A DNA stretch of 44,128 nt from JBQTIU01 sp052387815 (lineage in GTDB: Bacteria > Pseudomonadota > Alphaproteobacteria > CACIAM-22H2), in NCBI GenBank assembly GCA_052387815.1, contig JBQTIU010000109.1:1-44128 (forward strand), in the 5' to 3' direction. The notes beneath the pieces were generated by a model that worked only from the letters and a program-made list of their open reading frames with translations, had not been told where the DNA came from and searched no databases. Numbering within the stretch: position 1 is the stretch's first letter; each line of letters starts with the position of its first letter. Positions 32,278-42,558 of this stretch are shown piece after piece. Both the position numbers and the translations under genes were made by a program.

Positions 32278-32610
32278 CGCCCGGACCTCGATGCCGCGGC
32301 TCTGCAGGAGCTGCTTGAGCTCGCCGGACTGATACATCTCGCGCACGATGTCGCAGCCGCCGACGAACTCGCCCTTGACGTAAAGCTGCGGGATGGTCGG
32401 CCAGTTCGAGAACTCCTTGACCCCCTGGCGGATCGAGGGGTCCAAGAGCACGTCGATGCCCTTGAACTTGACGCCGAGGTTGGTCAGCGCCTGCACGACC
32501 GCGGCCGAGAAGCCGCATTGCGGGAACACCGGGCTGCCCTTCATGTAGAGGACGACGTCGTTCGAGTCGAGATCCTGCTTGATGCGCTCGGCGAGGGTTG
32601 GATCGGTCAT
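32275..32610 (-). CDS. grxD: Monothiol glutaredoxin (Grx4/GrxD type)
   Basis: A 111-residue CGFS glutaredoxin. The active-site motif is FPQCGFSAAVV, followed by WPTIPQLYVKGEFVGGCDI, the cis-Pro and glutathione-binding regions. Such proteins carry iron-sulfur clusters and partner with BolA in iron homeostasis. Its neighbour bolA lies just upstream in the same direction, 34 bases away. ATG 32610 has an AAGGAG site; the longer frame to 32721 overlaps bolA. Confidence 0.93.
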   Translation of the reverse strand: MTDPTLAERIKQDLDSNDVVLYMKGSPVFPQCGFSAAVVQALTNLGVKFKGIDVLLDPSIRQGVKEFSNWPTIPQLYVKGEFVGGCDIVREMYQSGELKQLLQSRGIEVRA

Positions 32611-32644
32611 GAAAATCTCCTTGAACGCGGAGGGCGGTGGGGGC

Positions 32645-32884
32645 TCACGCCCCTTCGGGCAACGAAGTCTGCAGCGCCATGGCGTGCAGCTCCTGGCCCA
32701 TGCGGCCCTGCAAGGCCGCATAGACCATCTGGTGTTGTTGGACGCGGGTCTTGCCCTTGAAGGCAGCCGAGACGACGTGCGCGGCGTAATGGTCGCCGTC
32801 GCCGCGCAAGTCCTCGATCGTCACGTGCGCATCGGGGATCGCGTCGCGGATCAGCTTCTCGATTTCGGCGGCCGGCATCGCCAT
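32645..32884 (-). CDS. bolA: BolA-family protein
   Basis: A 79-residue BolA. The helix-strand pattern is clear: IEKLIRDAIPDAHVTIEDL, GDHYAAHVVSAAFKGKTRV in pieces, and QHQMVYAALQGRMGQELHAM with the conserved C-terminal His. BolA binds a bridging Fe-S cluster with monothiol glutaredoxin and may act in DNA or iron regulation. The gene lies between purL and grxD in the same direction, a common alphaproteobacterial order. ATG 32884 is used; ATG 32878 is possible. Confidence 0.92.
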   Translation of the reverse strand: MAMPAAEIEKLIRDAIPDAHVTIEDLRGDGDHYAAHVVSAAFKGKTRVQQHQMVYAALQGRMGQELHAMALQTSLPEGA

Positions 32885-32909
32885 CGAAAGACCCCAAATA
32901 ACGTATGGG

Positions 32910-35107
<2,198 letters not shown>

Positions 35108-35108
<1 letters not shown>

Positions 35109-35812
35109 CACGCGGGGGCGCCGGCGAGGCCCTCGAACATCGCCCGCCCGTCGGTCGAGCCGCCGCCGGCTGAGACCAGGAGGGCATCGACGGCGTTCTC
35201 GAGATGCGGCATCAGGCCGAGCACGTTCCTGCGGTCGTTCAATATGCCGGCGATGTTGCGCGCCGAGCCGTTGGGGTTGGACGAGGCGTCGATGCGGCCG
35301 GCGGGCGAGCAGTAGCGGAAGGCGACCTGGTCGCCATCCTCGAGCCGCTCGAGGGTCGCTTGGTCGGCGAAATAATTGCCGTCGTGGTTGGCGATCGGCA
35401 CGCGCAGCACGTCGCCGGCATGGTAGCGGCAGGTGAACGGGCTCGAACTGGTCTCGACCCGGAGGTGAACGTCGCGGCAGGTGAATTTGAGGCTGGCATT
35501 GGGCAGGAGGGCGCCCGGCAGCAAGCCGGCCTCGCACAGGATCTGGAAGCCGTTGCAAATCCCGATCACCGTCACGCCGGCCGCGGCGCGCCGGGCGATC
35601 TCGCGCAGGACGGGCGAGCGCGCCGCCATCGCCCCGCAGCGCAGATAATCGCCGTAGGCAAAGCCGCCGGGCAGCACGATGAGGTCGACCGCAGGAAGCT
35701 CCTGGTCGCGGTGCCAGACCATGACCGGGGCCTGGCCGGACGAGCGCTCCAGCGCCCCGGCGACGTCGATCTCGCGGTTCGATCCCGGGAAGACGATGAC
35801 GGCCGCTTTCAT
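35108..35812 (-). CDS. purQ: Phosphoribosylformylglycinamidine synthase I (glutaminase subunit)
   Basis: A 234-residue class I glutamine amidotransferase. It supplies ammonia to PurL. Motifs are VIVFPGSNRE at the N-terminus, LPGGFAYGDYLRCGAMA, the nucleophile elbow VIGICNGFQ and the C-terminal GLMPHLENA with the catalytic His. It sits 25 bases after purS and overlaps purL by one base, so purS-purQ-purL are co-translated. Confidence 0.96.
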
Positions 35813-35837
35813 GGGCTAATGGGGCAAGGACACCCGC

Positions 35838-36080
35838 TCACTCCGCAAGCTCGATCGCGTAGTCCTCGATGACGGTGTTGGCGAGGAGCTTTTCGCACAT
35901 CTCCTTGACCGTTTCGCGCGCCCGTGTAGGATCGCCGAGGGCGAGCTCGATTTCGATGTACTTCCCCTGGCGCACCTCGCCGAAGCCTTCGAAACCGAGG
36001 CTGGCGAGCGCGTGGCCGATCGCCTTGCCCTGCGGGTCCAAGACCCCGGGCTTGAGAGTGACGTGGATGCGGGCCTGCAT
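35838..36080 (-). CDS. purS: Phosphoribosylformylglycinamidine synthase subunit PurS
   Basis: An 80-residue PurS. It begins MQARIHVTLKPGVLDPQG and has ALASLGFEGFGEVRQGKYIEI in pieces, the classic pattern of this small bridging subunit, which docks PurQ on PurL. It lies 22 bases downstream of purC in the same direction. Confidence 0.95.
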   Translation of the reverse strand: MQARIHVTLKPGVLDPQGKAIGHALASLGFEGFGEVRQGKYIEIELALGDPTRARETVKEMCEKLLANTVIEDYAIELAE

Positions 36081-36102
36081 GGGTTAAGCGCCGCTCATCC
36101 TC

Positions 36103-36867
36103 TTATTGCATGATGTTCGGGCCCCTGAGGTCGCGCGGACCGCTTTCGGGCAGGATGCCGAGCCGCCGCGCCACTTCCTGGTAGGCTTCCTCGACCTTGC
36201 CGAGGTCGCGGCGGAAGCGGTCCTTGTCCAGCTTCTCGTTGGTCTTGGTGTCCCACAGCCGGCAGGTATCCGGGCTGATCTCGTCGGCCAGCACGATGCG
36301 CATCTCGTCGTCGTTCCAATAGCGACCGAACTCGATCTTGAAGTCGACCAGCTTGAGGCCGACGCCGAACAGCAGGCCGGTCAAGAAATCGTTGATCCTC
36401 AGCGCCAACCCCATGATGTCGTCGAGATCCTGGGTCGATGCCCAGCCGAAGGCCGTGATGTGCTCCTCGGAGACCATCGGGTCGCCGAGCTCGTCGTTCT
36501 TGTAGTAGTACTCGACGATCGAGCGGGGCAGGGGCTGGCCTTCGGGGACGCCGTAACGCTGCGAGAAGCTGCCGGCGGAGACGTTGCGGACCACCACCTC
36601 GATGGGGATGATCTCGACCTCGCGCACCAGCTGTTCGCGCATGTTGAGCCGGCGCATCATGTGCGTCGGCACGCCGATCTCCTCGAGTCGCGTCATCAGG
36701 TATTCCGAGATGCGGTTGTTGATCACGCCCTTGCCGGTGATGATGCCCCGCTTCTTGTTGTTGAAGGCGGTGGCGTCGTCCTTGAAGTACTGGACGAGCG
36801 TGCCCGGCTCGGGGCCTTCGAACAGAATCTTGGCCTTGCCTTCGTAAATCTGTTTGCGTCGGGTCAT
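36103..36867 (-). CDS. purC: SAICAR synthetase (phosphoribosylaminoimidazole-succinocarboxamide synthase)
   Basis: A 254-residue PurC that ligates CAIR and aspartate using ATP. Seen are QIYEGKAKILFEG, TAFNNKKRGIITGKG, VRNVSAGSFSQRYGV, LVDFKIEFGRYW and LADEISPDTCRLWD. ATG 36867 gives the standard start MTRRKQIYEGK; the open frame continues to 36930 without family similarity. It heads the leftward run purC-purS-purQ-purL and has its own promoter at 36951-36979. Confidence 0.96.
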   Translation of the reverse strand: MTRRKQIYEGKAKILFEGPEPGTLVQYFKDDATAFNNKKRGIITGKGVINNRISEYLMTRLEEIGVPTHMMRRLNMREQLVREVEIIPIEVVVRNVSAGSFSQRYGVPEGQPLPRSIVEYYYKNDELGDPMVSEEHITAFGWASTQDLDDIMGLALRINDFLTGLLFGVGLKLVDFKIEFGRYWNDDEMRIVLADEISPDTCRLWDTKTNEKLDKDRFRRDLGKVEEAYQEVARRLGILPESGPRDLRGPNIMQ

Positions 36868-36950
36868 GAGGGCTTCCGCCACGGGCCGCGAGGCGGCCGG
36901 ATGGGGGCACCACCACGCCAAACAAGTCAAGCGCCCCCTTGTGCCCCGAC

Positions 36951-36979
36951 TGTATACAGGCTCGGGGAGCGCACCGCAA
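36951..36979 (-). promoter_or_regulatory. Sigma-70-type promoter for the purCSQL operon
   Basis: On the minus strand, TTGCGG (36974-36979) and TATACA (36951-36956) are separated by 17 bases, about 84 bases before the purC start. No purine riboswitch-like leader is evident in the short interval. Confidence 0.55.
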
Positions 36980-37002
36980 CGACGCCTGATATCGAATGAA
37001 TA

Positions 37003-37764
37003 TCAGATGGTTATGTCGTGAAACCAGGGCCGATCGGGGGCCGCGGCCGCAAACCGCCAGATCGGGTCGGGGCGCAAGTCGGCGTTTCGATTTGGAAGCG
37101 CGATCAGCGAGGAGGAGGAGGTGCCGAAGCCGCTGTCCATGACGATGGTCATGGCGCCCTCGGGCCCGGCGCCGGGCTCGGCCTCGCGGCTTTGCAGCAG
37201 CGCCTCCCAGTCCCGCCAATCGCCGCGCCCCGGATCGGGGATCGCGGCCCGCTCGAAGCGCGGCAGGTGGAAGCGCAGGCGCGCCGAGGCGCTGTCGTTG
37301 AGGTCGTGGGCGGTGATCATCGACAGCCCCGCCGGGATGTCCCGGACCGCGACCGCGGGCGGCCCCTCGGCCCCCAGCGACTTCACCCAACATGCGTCGC
37401 GATCGTCGGCGATGACGAGGTTGAATGGCCGGTAGGCGCGCGGATCGAGCGCCCGCAAGGCCGCCGCCGCCACGGCCGCATCGGCGTGATCGAGCGCCTC
37501 AAGCACCAGTTCGCCGCGCGAGCGCAGATCGGGCGCCGGGCCCAGCGTGCCGGGACGGTTGAGGACGCCGGCGACGACCCCATGGTCGTTGAGGCCGAGC
37601 CACGAGCCGCCGGCGAGCGCGTCGAGGCCCGCGCTCACCTCCGGCCGATCCGGCCAATGCCGCCCCGGCGGCCGCCACGGCCGGTCCTTCATCTCGTCGC
37701 GGTTGGCGGCGATCAGCACCGGCCACTCGGCTCCGGGCCGACGCAGGATCACGAGCGTGCACAT
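37003..37764 (-). CDS. NRDE-family protein (TANGO2-like)
   Basis: A 253-residue member of the NRDE/TANGO2 family, named for the AANRDE motif seen here at 18-23. Cys2 follows the initiator Met, as in Ntn-hydrolase-like proteins, and GGSWLGLNDHGVVAGVLNR is characteristic. The family is linked to heme or lipid handling in eukaryotes, but bacterial function is unclear. It lies upstream of purC in the same direction, with 135 bases between. Confidence 0.85.
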   Translation of the reverse strand: MCTLVILRRPGAEWPVLIAANRDEMKDRPWRPPGRHWPDRPEVSAGLDALAGGSWLGLNDHGVVAGVLNRPGTLGPAPDLRSRGELVLEALDHADAAVAAAALRALDPRAYRPFNLVIADDRDACWVKSLGAEGPPAVAVRDIPAGLSMITAHDLNDSASARLRFHLPRFERAAIPDPGRGDWRDWEALLQSREAEPGAGPEGAMTIVMDSGFGTSSSSLIALPNRNADLRPDPIWRFAAAAPDRPWFHDITI

Positions 37765-37883
37765 GCGGGCGCCAGGCTCTCAACGATTGACGGCGGGTGG
37801 ATTAGGGTCTAGTTGCTGGCGCGTTTTCAATGTTCCCCCAAGGACCTCCGGCCGGGCCGGGGCGACAGCCAGCGAGGCGATTC

Positions 37884-38207
37884 ATGACGACGTTCGACGA
37901 CCGCCAGAAAGGGTTCGAGGCCAAGTACAAGCACGACGAGGAGCTGCGATTCAAGGTCAATGCCCGACGCAACAAGCTCGTCGGGCTATGGGCGGCGGAA
38001 AGGATGGGGCTCCACGGCGGCGAGGCCGAGGCCTATGCCAGGGACGTGGTCGCCGCCGACTTCGAAAAGCCCGGCGACGAGGACGTGATGAGAAAGATCC
38101 TCAAGGACCTGGCCCAAAAGGGCGTGAGCGCCACCGCCGAGGAAGTGCGCCGGAAGATGGACCGCCTGCTCGACACGGCCAAGGAACAGATCGCCAAGCA
38201 GGGCTGA
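37884..38207 (+). CDS. F1Fo-ATPase inhibitor zeta subunit (DUF1476)
   Basis: A 107-residue helical, charged protein: FDDRQKGFEAKYKHDEELRF at the start, ARRNKLVGLWAAERMGL, YARDVVAADFEKPGDEDV in pieces. This is the DUF1476 family, whose Paracoccus member is the zeta subunit that blocks reverse rotation of the alphaproteobacterial ATP synthase. ATG 37884 gives the standard start MTTFDDR. It faces purB (convergent) and is divergent from the NRDE gene, a frequent alphaproteobacterial location next to pur genes. Confidence 0.9.
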   Translation: MTTFDDRQKGFEAKYKHDEELRFKVNARRNKLVGLWAAERMGLHGGEAEAYARDVVAADFEKPGDEDVMRKILKDLAQKGVSATAEEVRRKMDRLLDTAKEQIAKQG

Positions 38208-38239
38208 GGGCGCGGCGTTCCTTTCCCGCTCGGGCATGA

Positions 38240-39571
38240 CTATGCCGTGCGCCGGGGCGATTTCCGGCGTCGCACCGGCCGGCCGAAGACGCGGCGGAAG
38301 ATCGTCTCGACGTGCTGCAAGTGGTGGCCGAGGTCGAACAGCGCCTCGAGCGCATCCGGGCCGAGCCGGCCGGCGATCCGCGGATCGGCTTCGACGAGGG
38401 AGCGGAAACTCTCCCCCGTCCCCAAGCTTTGCATGGCGTTGCGCTGCACGGCCTCGTAGGCCGCCTCGCGGCTCATGCCGGAGCGGGTGAGCGCGAGCAG
38501 CACGCGCTCGGAATGGACGAGGCCGCCCAAGCGCTCGAGATTGGACCGCATGTTGTCGGGATAGACGACGAGCTTGTCGAGGAGCCCGGCCAGCCGATCG
38601 AGGGCGAAATCGAGGGCGATGGTGGCGTCGGGCGCGATCACCCGCTCGACCGCCGAATGCGAGATGTCGCGCTCGTGCCAAAGCGCCACGTTCTCGAGCG
38701 CCGGCACGACCGCGGCGCGGACCAGGCGCGCCAGCCCCGTCAAGTTTTCCGCCAGCACCGGGTTGCGCTTGTGCGGCATGGCCGAGGAGCCTTTTTGGCC
38801 GCGGCTGAAATGCTCCTCGGCTTCGCCGATCTCGGTCCGCTGGAGATGGCGGATCTCGATCGCCAGGCGCTCGATCGAGGCGGCGATGACGGCCAGTGTG
38901 GCGAAGAAAAAGGCGTGGCGATCGCGGGGGATGACCTGGGTCGAGATCGGCTCGACGGCGAGACCGAGCTGGCCGGCGACATGGCGCTCGACACGGGGAT
39001 CGACATTGGCGAAGGTGCCGACCGCCCCCGAGATCGCGCAGGTGGCGATCTCGCGCCGCGCCGCGCCGAGCCGCGCCCGGGCCCGCGCGAACTCGGCATG
39101 AAACCCGGCGAGCTTGAGGCCGAAGGTGGTCGGCTCGGCATGGATGCCGTGGCTGCGACCGATACAGGGCGTCAGCTTGTGCGCGAACGCGCGGCGCTTG
39201 AGCGCGGCGAGCACGCGGTCGATATCGGCGCGCAGCAGGTCGGCCGCCCGGGTCAACTGGACGGCGAGGCAGGTGTCGAGTACGTCCGATGAGGTCATCC
39301 CCTGGTGGATGAAGCGCGACGGCGGCCCGACATGCTCGGCGAGGTTGGTCAGGAACGCGATCATGTCGTGCTTGGTCTCGCGCTCGATCTCGTCGATGCG
39401 CTTGACCTCGAACCGACCCCGTCGCCGGATCGCCCGGGCCGCCGATTTCGGGATCGCGCCCAAGGCGGCCTGGGCGTCGGCGGCGTGGACCTCGATCTCG
39501 AACCAGATGCGATAGCGGGTCTCGGGGGCCCAGATGGCCGCCATCTCGGGCCGGCTGTAGCGCGCAATCAC
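38240..39571 (-). CDS. purB: Adenylosuccinate lyase
   Basis: A 443-residue fumarase-superfamily lyase acting twice in purine synthesis: SAICAR to AICAR and adenylosuccinate to AMP. It shows IARYSRPEMAAIWAPETRY at the start, HQGMTSSDVLDT, the active-site GRSHGIHAEPTTFG and the signature GSSAMPHKRNPVLAEN. Length and motifs fit the PurB group of Alphaproteobacteria. It lies 18 bases downstream of the nitrile-hydratase-like genes in the same direction, so read-through from them is possible. Confidence 0.96.
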   Translation of the reverse strand: MIARYSRPEMAAIWAPETRYRIWFEIEVHAADAQAALGAIPKSAARAIRRRGRFEVKRIDEIERETKHDMIAFLTNLAEHVGPPSRFIHQGMTSSDVLDTCLAVQLTRAADLLRADIDRVLAALKRRAFAHKLTPCIGRSHGIHAEPTTFGLKLAGFHAEFARARARLGAARREIATCAISGAVGTFANVDPRVERHVAGQLGLAVEPISTQVIPRDRHAFFFATLAVIAASIERLAIEIRHLQRTEIGEAEEHFSRGQKGSSAMPHKRNPVLAENLTGLARLVRAAVVPALENVALWHERDISHSAVERVIAPDATIALDFALDRLAGLLDKLVVYPDNMRSNLERLGGLVHSERVLLALTRSGMSREAAYEAVQRNAMQSLGTGESFRSLVEADPRIAGRLGPDALEALFDLGHHLQHVETIFRRVFGRPVRRRKSPRRTA

Positions 39572-39589
39572 GTCGGGCCTTCGCGACCG

Positions 39590-40246
39590 TCAGTCTTCGA
39601 TGGGGGCGGGAGCCAGCGGGTGGGCAAGCCCGATCATGCTGTCGCGGGTGACCAGCTTGGCGAGCTCGGCTTCGCTCATGCCCTCGCTGGCGGGGGGCCG
39701 CCGCGGCAGCACGAGATAGCGCATGTCGGCGGTCGAGTCGGCGACCCGGACTTCGACATCGGGCGCCAACTCGGTGCCGAACTCGCGCAGCACGGAGCGC
39801 GGGTCGACGGCGGCGCGCGAGCGGTATTCGGCGCTTTTATACCAGGCCGGCGGTACGCCAAGGATCGCCTTCGGGTAGCACGAGCACAGCGTGCACACCA
39901 CGACGTGGTGGCGGTCGTCCGTGTTCTCGAGCACGACGAGGGCCGGCATGCCGCTGACATCGATCCCCAGCTCCGCCGCCGCCGCCTTGGCATCGGCGAT
40001 GAGCCGACGCTTGAATGCCGGATCGACCCAGGCGCGCGCCACCAGGCGGGCGCCCAAGGCGGGGCTGCGCGAGTCCATAAGGTCGATCTGGCGGCGCAAA
40101 TCGTCGGCCGCAAACAGGCCCTTGTCGATCAACAGCTCGCGCACCGCCCGTTCGAGCAGGAGATATTCGGCCCGCGGGCCGCCGGTCTCGGCAAGGCCCG
40201 CGTGGTCGCGATGGCCGTGGCCGGGCGCGGGCTGCCGTTCATCCAT
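39590..40246 (-). CDS. Nitrile hydratase alpha / thiocyanate hydrolase gamma-like subunit
   Basis: A 218-residue metal-binding subunit. The centre is VVVCTLCSCYPKAILG, with Cys118, Cys121 and Cys123; the Thr between the first two cysteines is the cobalt-type form. PPAWYKSAEYRSRA and PRSVLREFG also fit the family. The enzyme hydrates nitriles to amides, or thiocyanate in the related hydrolase. AAGGAG precedes ATG 40246, and the gene overlaps the previous one by 8 bases. The three genes together mirror the scnB-scnA-scnC order. Confidence 0.88.
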   Translation of the reverse strand: MDERQPAPGHGHRDHAGLAETGGPRAEYLLLERAVRELLIDKGLFAADDLRRQIDLMDSRSPALGARLVARAWVDPAFKRRLIADAKAAAAELGIDVSGMPALVVLENTDDRHHVVVCTLCSCYPKAILGVPPAWYKSAEYRSRAAVDPRSVLREFGTELAPDVEVRVADSTADMRYLVLPRRPPASEGMSEAELAKLVTRDSMIGLAHPLAPAPIED

Positions 40247-40553
40247 GTCGGGTCTCCTTGGGCTCGAGCCAGTGCTCGTAGACGTCGGCCATGAGGGTGT
40301 CGCGCGGCGCGCCGGCGACGGCGGGCCACAGGTCGCGGTGGCGGAAGCGCACGTGGTAGAGCGGTCGGGCCGGCAGGCCGGGCTTGCCGAAGGCGAGCTC
40401 CTCGGGGTTCGGAAAGGCGCCCAGCACCCGCTCAACCACCCCGGCCTTGCCGCGCAGGTAATGGGGTGTGCGGACATGCACGCGGGCGGGGCCCGCCTCC
40501 GGCCAGGCGTCCCGGACCCGCACGCCGTCGCCCACTTGAAAGCGCGGCTTCAT
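40239..40553 (-). CDS. Nitrile hydratase beta subunit, C-terminal-domain protein
   Basis: A 104-residue protein equal to the SH3-like C-terminal domain of nitrile hydratase beta: MKPRFQVGDGVRVRD, PHYLRGKAGVVERVLGAFPN in pieces, LYHVRFRHRDLW and DVYEHWLEP. Ordinary beta subunits carry this domain fused to a helical N-terminal half. Here that half is a separate gene just upstream, overlapping by four bases (ATGA). Thiocyanate hydrolase and some three-subunit nitrile hydratases share this split. Confidence 0.87.
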   Translation of the reverse strand: MKPRFQVGDGVRVRDAWPEAGPARVHVRTPHYLRGKAGVVERVLGAFPNPEELAFGKPGLPARPLYHVRFRHRDLWPAVAGAPRDTLMADVYEHWLEPKETRHG

Positions 40554-40867
40554 GGGGCGCCCTCGGCGCTGAGCGCGGCGATCTTGCGCGCGACCTCATC
40601 CCTGGCGAGGACGCGCTTCTCGATCAAGAGGTCGTGGATCGCCTGCAGCCAGCGCTCGTAATAGCTCAGCGCGTGGTAGCGGTCGGGCGGCAGCGATTCG
40701 ATGGCGCGCCGTAGCTCGTCGACGCGGATGAGGCGGCACGACGGCCGCGACAGGAGGTAGAGCAGGGCATCGACGTGTCTGTCGAACTGGGTGAGCTCGT
40801 GCTCGCTGCGGTCGATCGGCCTGGAGAGGTGGGGCTCGGCGCCGGCGAGGTCGTGCATCGCGCGCAT
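40550..40867 (-). CDS. Nitrile hydratase beta subunit, N-terminal-domain protein (or activator-like)
   Basis: A 105-residue helical protein: MRAMHDLAGAEPH at the start, FDRHVDALLYLLS, DELRRAIESLPPDRYHALSY in pieces and SYYERWLQAIHDLLIEK. This is the N-terminal half of nitrile hydratase beta, also related to thiocyanate hydrolase beta and to the cobalt nitrile-hydratase activator. ATG 40867 has an AAGGAG site nine bases before it; a TTG at 40873 is less likely. No other activator gene is visible, so this protein may also deliver cobalt. Confidence 0.83.
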   Translation of the reverse strand: MRAMHDLAGAEPHLSRPIDRSEHELTQFDRHVDALLYLLSRPSCRLIRVDELRRAIESLPPDRYHALSYYERWLQAIHDLLIEKRVLARDEVARKIAALSAEGAP

Positions 40868-40978
40868 GGACAAGGGCTCCTTCGCCGCCGATCCGCGGCT
40901 TGGCGGATCTCGGGCGGCGCAACCTTAACCCCGCGACCCGCGCCGCGGCAAGCGCGGGGCCGTGCGCCTGCGGGCGCG

Positions 40979-41674
40979 TTACAGCAGCCCCAGGGTCTTG
41001 AAGCTGGCGTGGCCGTGGCGGCCGATGACGATATGGTCGTGGAGCGCGATCCCCACCGCGCCCGCCGCCTTGACGACCTCGCGGGTCATGTCGATGTCGG
41101 CCTTGGACGGGGCCGGGTCGCCGGAGGGGTGGTTGTGGACCATGATGATCGCCGAGGCACCGAGCTCGAGCGCACGCTTGACCACCTCGCGGGGATAGAC
41201 AGGGGTGTGGTCCACCGTGCCCTTGCCGAGCGGGATGTCGTCGATCAGCGCGTTCTTGCGGTCGAGGAACAGCACGCGGAACTCTTCGACGCCGGCGTGG
41301 GCCAGCTCGGTGCGGCAATAGTCGAGGACCTTCTGCCACGAGCCGAGCACCGGGCGGCCCATGATTTCGGCCCGCGCCAGACGCACCGCCGCCTCGCGCA
41401 CGGCGTGCAGGAGGTCGACCGCCGTCTCGCTCATGCCCTTCTCCGCGAGCAGCGCCGCTCGCTCGGCCGAGATCGCGGCCGCGAAGCTACCGAAGCGGCG
41501 GATCAGCGTCTTGGCGAGCGGCTTCAAGTCGTGGCGCGGGATGGCGGCGCACAGCAGCAGCTCGAGCAGCTCGTAATCGGGGAACGCCTGGCCGGCGTCC
41601 TTGCGGAAGCGCTCGCGCAACCGCTGCCGGTGGCCGAGGTAATGCGGCTTCTCGTCTTGTCCGGGCTCAGCCAT
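40979..41674 (-). CDS. radC: RadC/YicR-family JAB-domain protein
   Basis: A 231-residue protein with an N-terminal helix-hairpin-helix region (YELLELLLCAAIPRHDLKPL in pieces, LAEKGMSETAVDLLHAV) and a JAB/MPN domain from about 115. The metallo-protease-like motif is complete: VHNHPSGDPAPSKADID. RadC was once linked to DNA repair; its true role is unsettled. It overlaps map by 8 bases, forming a map-radC pair common in Alphaproteobacteria. Confidence 0.93.
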   Translation of the reverse strand: MAEPGQDEKPHYLGHRQRLRERFRKDAGQAFPDYELLELLLCAAIPRHDLKPLAKTLIRRFGSFAAAISAERAALLAEKGMSETAVDLLHAVREAAVRLARAEIMGRPVLGSWQKVLDYCRTELAHAGVEEFRVLFLDRKNALIDDIPLGKGTVDHTPVYPREVVKRALELGASAIIMVHNHPSGDPAPSKADIDMTREVVKAAGAVGIALHDHIVIGRHGHASFKTLGLL

Positions 41675-42494
41675 AAGGCGGCCGATGCAGGTTGGCGGGC
41701 GACAGGGTGAAGATTTCGTGCCCCGTCGCCGTGACGCCGATCGAGTGCTCGAACTGGGCCGACAGCGAGCGGTCCTTGGTCACCGCGGTCCAGCCGTCGG
41801 CGAGCACCTTCACGTCCCACTGTCCGGCATTGATCATCGGCTCGATGGTGAAGAACATGCCTTCTCGCAAGGTCACGCCCTCGCCGGGCTCGCCGTAATG
41901 CAAGACCGAGGGGGAGTCGTGGAAGACCCGCCCCAGTCCGTGCCCGCAGAAATCGCGGACCACCGAAAACCGGTGCGCTTCGGCGTAGCTCTGGATGGCG
42001 TGGCCGATATCGCCGAGCGTGGCGCCGGGCTTGACCGCCGCAATCCCGCGCATCATCGCCTCGTAGGTCACGTCGACCAGGCGCTGGGCCTTCACGCCCA
42101 CCTCGCCGACGCAGAACATGCGGCTGGTGTCGCCATGCCAGCGGTCGAGGATCACCGTCACGTCGATATTGAGAATGTCGCCCGACTGCAGGATCTTCTG
42201 CTCGCTCGGGATGCCGTGGCAGACCACGTGGTTGACCGAGGTGCAGATCGACTTCGGGAAGCCGCGGTAGCCGAGCGGCGCCGGGATCGCGCCGGCCGCG
42301 AGGATGAAGTCGTGGCACAGCCGGTCGAGCTCGCCGGTGCTGACCCTCGGGCGCACGTAAGGCGTGATGTAGTCGAGCACCTCGGCGGCAAGCCGCCCGG
42401 CGGCCCGCATGCCCGCGCAGGCTTCGGGGCCGTGCAGGACGATCGGCCGGGCGTCATGCTCGTCCTTGGGGACGAAACGTCGGGCTTCGCTCAT
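41667..42494 (-). CDS. map: Type I methionine aminopeptidase
   Basis: A 275-residue enzyme removing the initiator methionine from new proteins. The metal-binding and catalytic residues are visible: CHGIPSEQ (His), LNIDVTVILDRWHGDTSRMF (two Asp), FCGHGLGRVFHDSPSVLHYG (His), FTIEPMI (Glu) and SAQFEHSIGVT (Glu). The length is normal for proteobacterial MetAP1. ATG 42494 is the first start; the insertion element begins about 65 bases upstream of it, so its original promoter may have been displaced. Confidence 0.95.
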   Translation of the reverse strand: MSEARRFVPKDEHDARPIVLHGPEACAGMRAAGRLAAEVLDYITPYVRPRVSTGELDRLCHDFILAAGAIPAPLGYRGFPKSICTSVNHVVCHGIPSEQKILQSGDILNIDVTVILDRWHGDTSRMFCVGEVGVKAQRLVDVTYEAMMRGIAAVKPGATLGDIGHAIQSYAEAHRFSVVRDFCGHGLGRVFHDSPSVLHYGEPGEGVTLREGMFFTIEPMINAGQWDVKVLADGWTAVTKDRSLSAQFEHSIGVTATGHEIFTLSPANLHRPPYG

Positions 42495-42558
42495 GCCCCA
42501 ATATGTAGACCGCCGCCAGCGCCGATGCCAGCCCGGCGGCGTTCGGGTCTGCCTGTCC

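Noticed and set aside
40890..40912. Short dyad GATCCGC/GCGGATC between radC and the nitrile-hydratase genes
   Set aside because: Only 7-bp arms and no T-run; expected by chance at this GC content, so not listed as a terminator.
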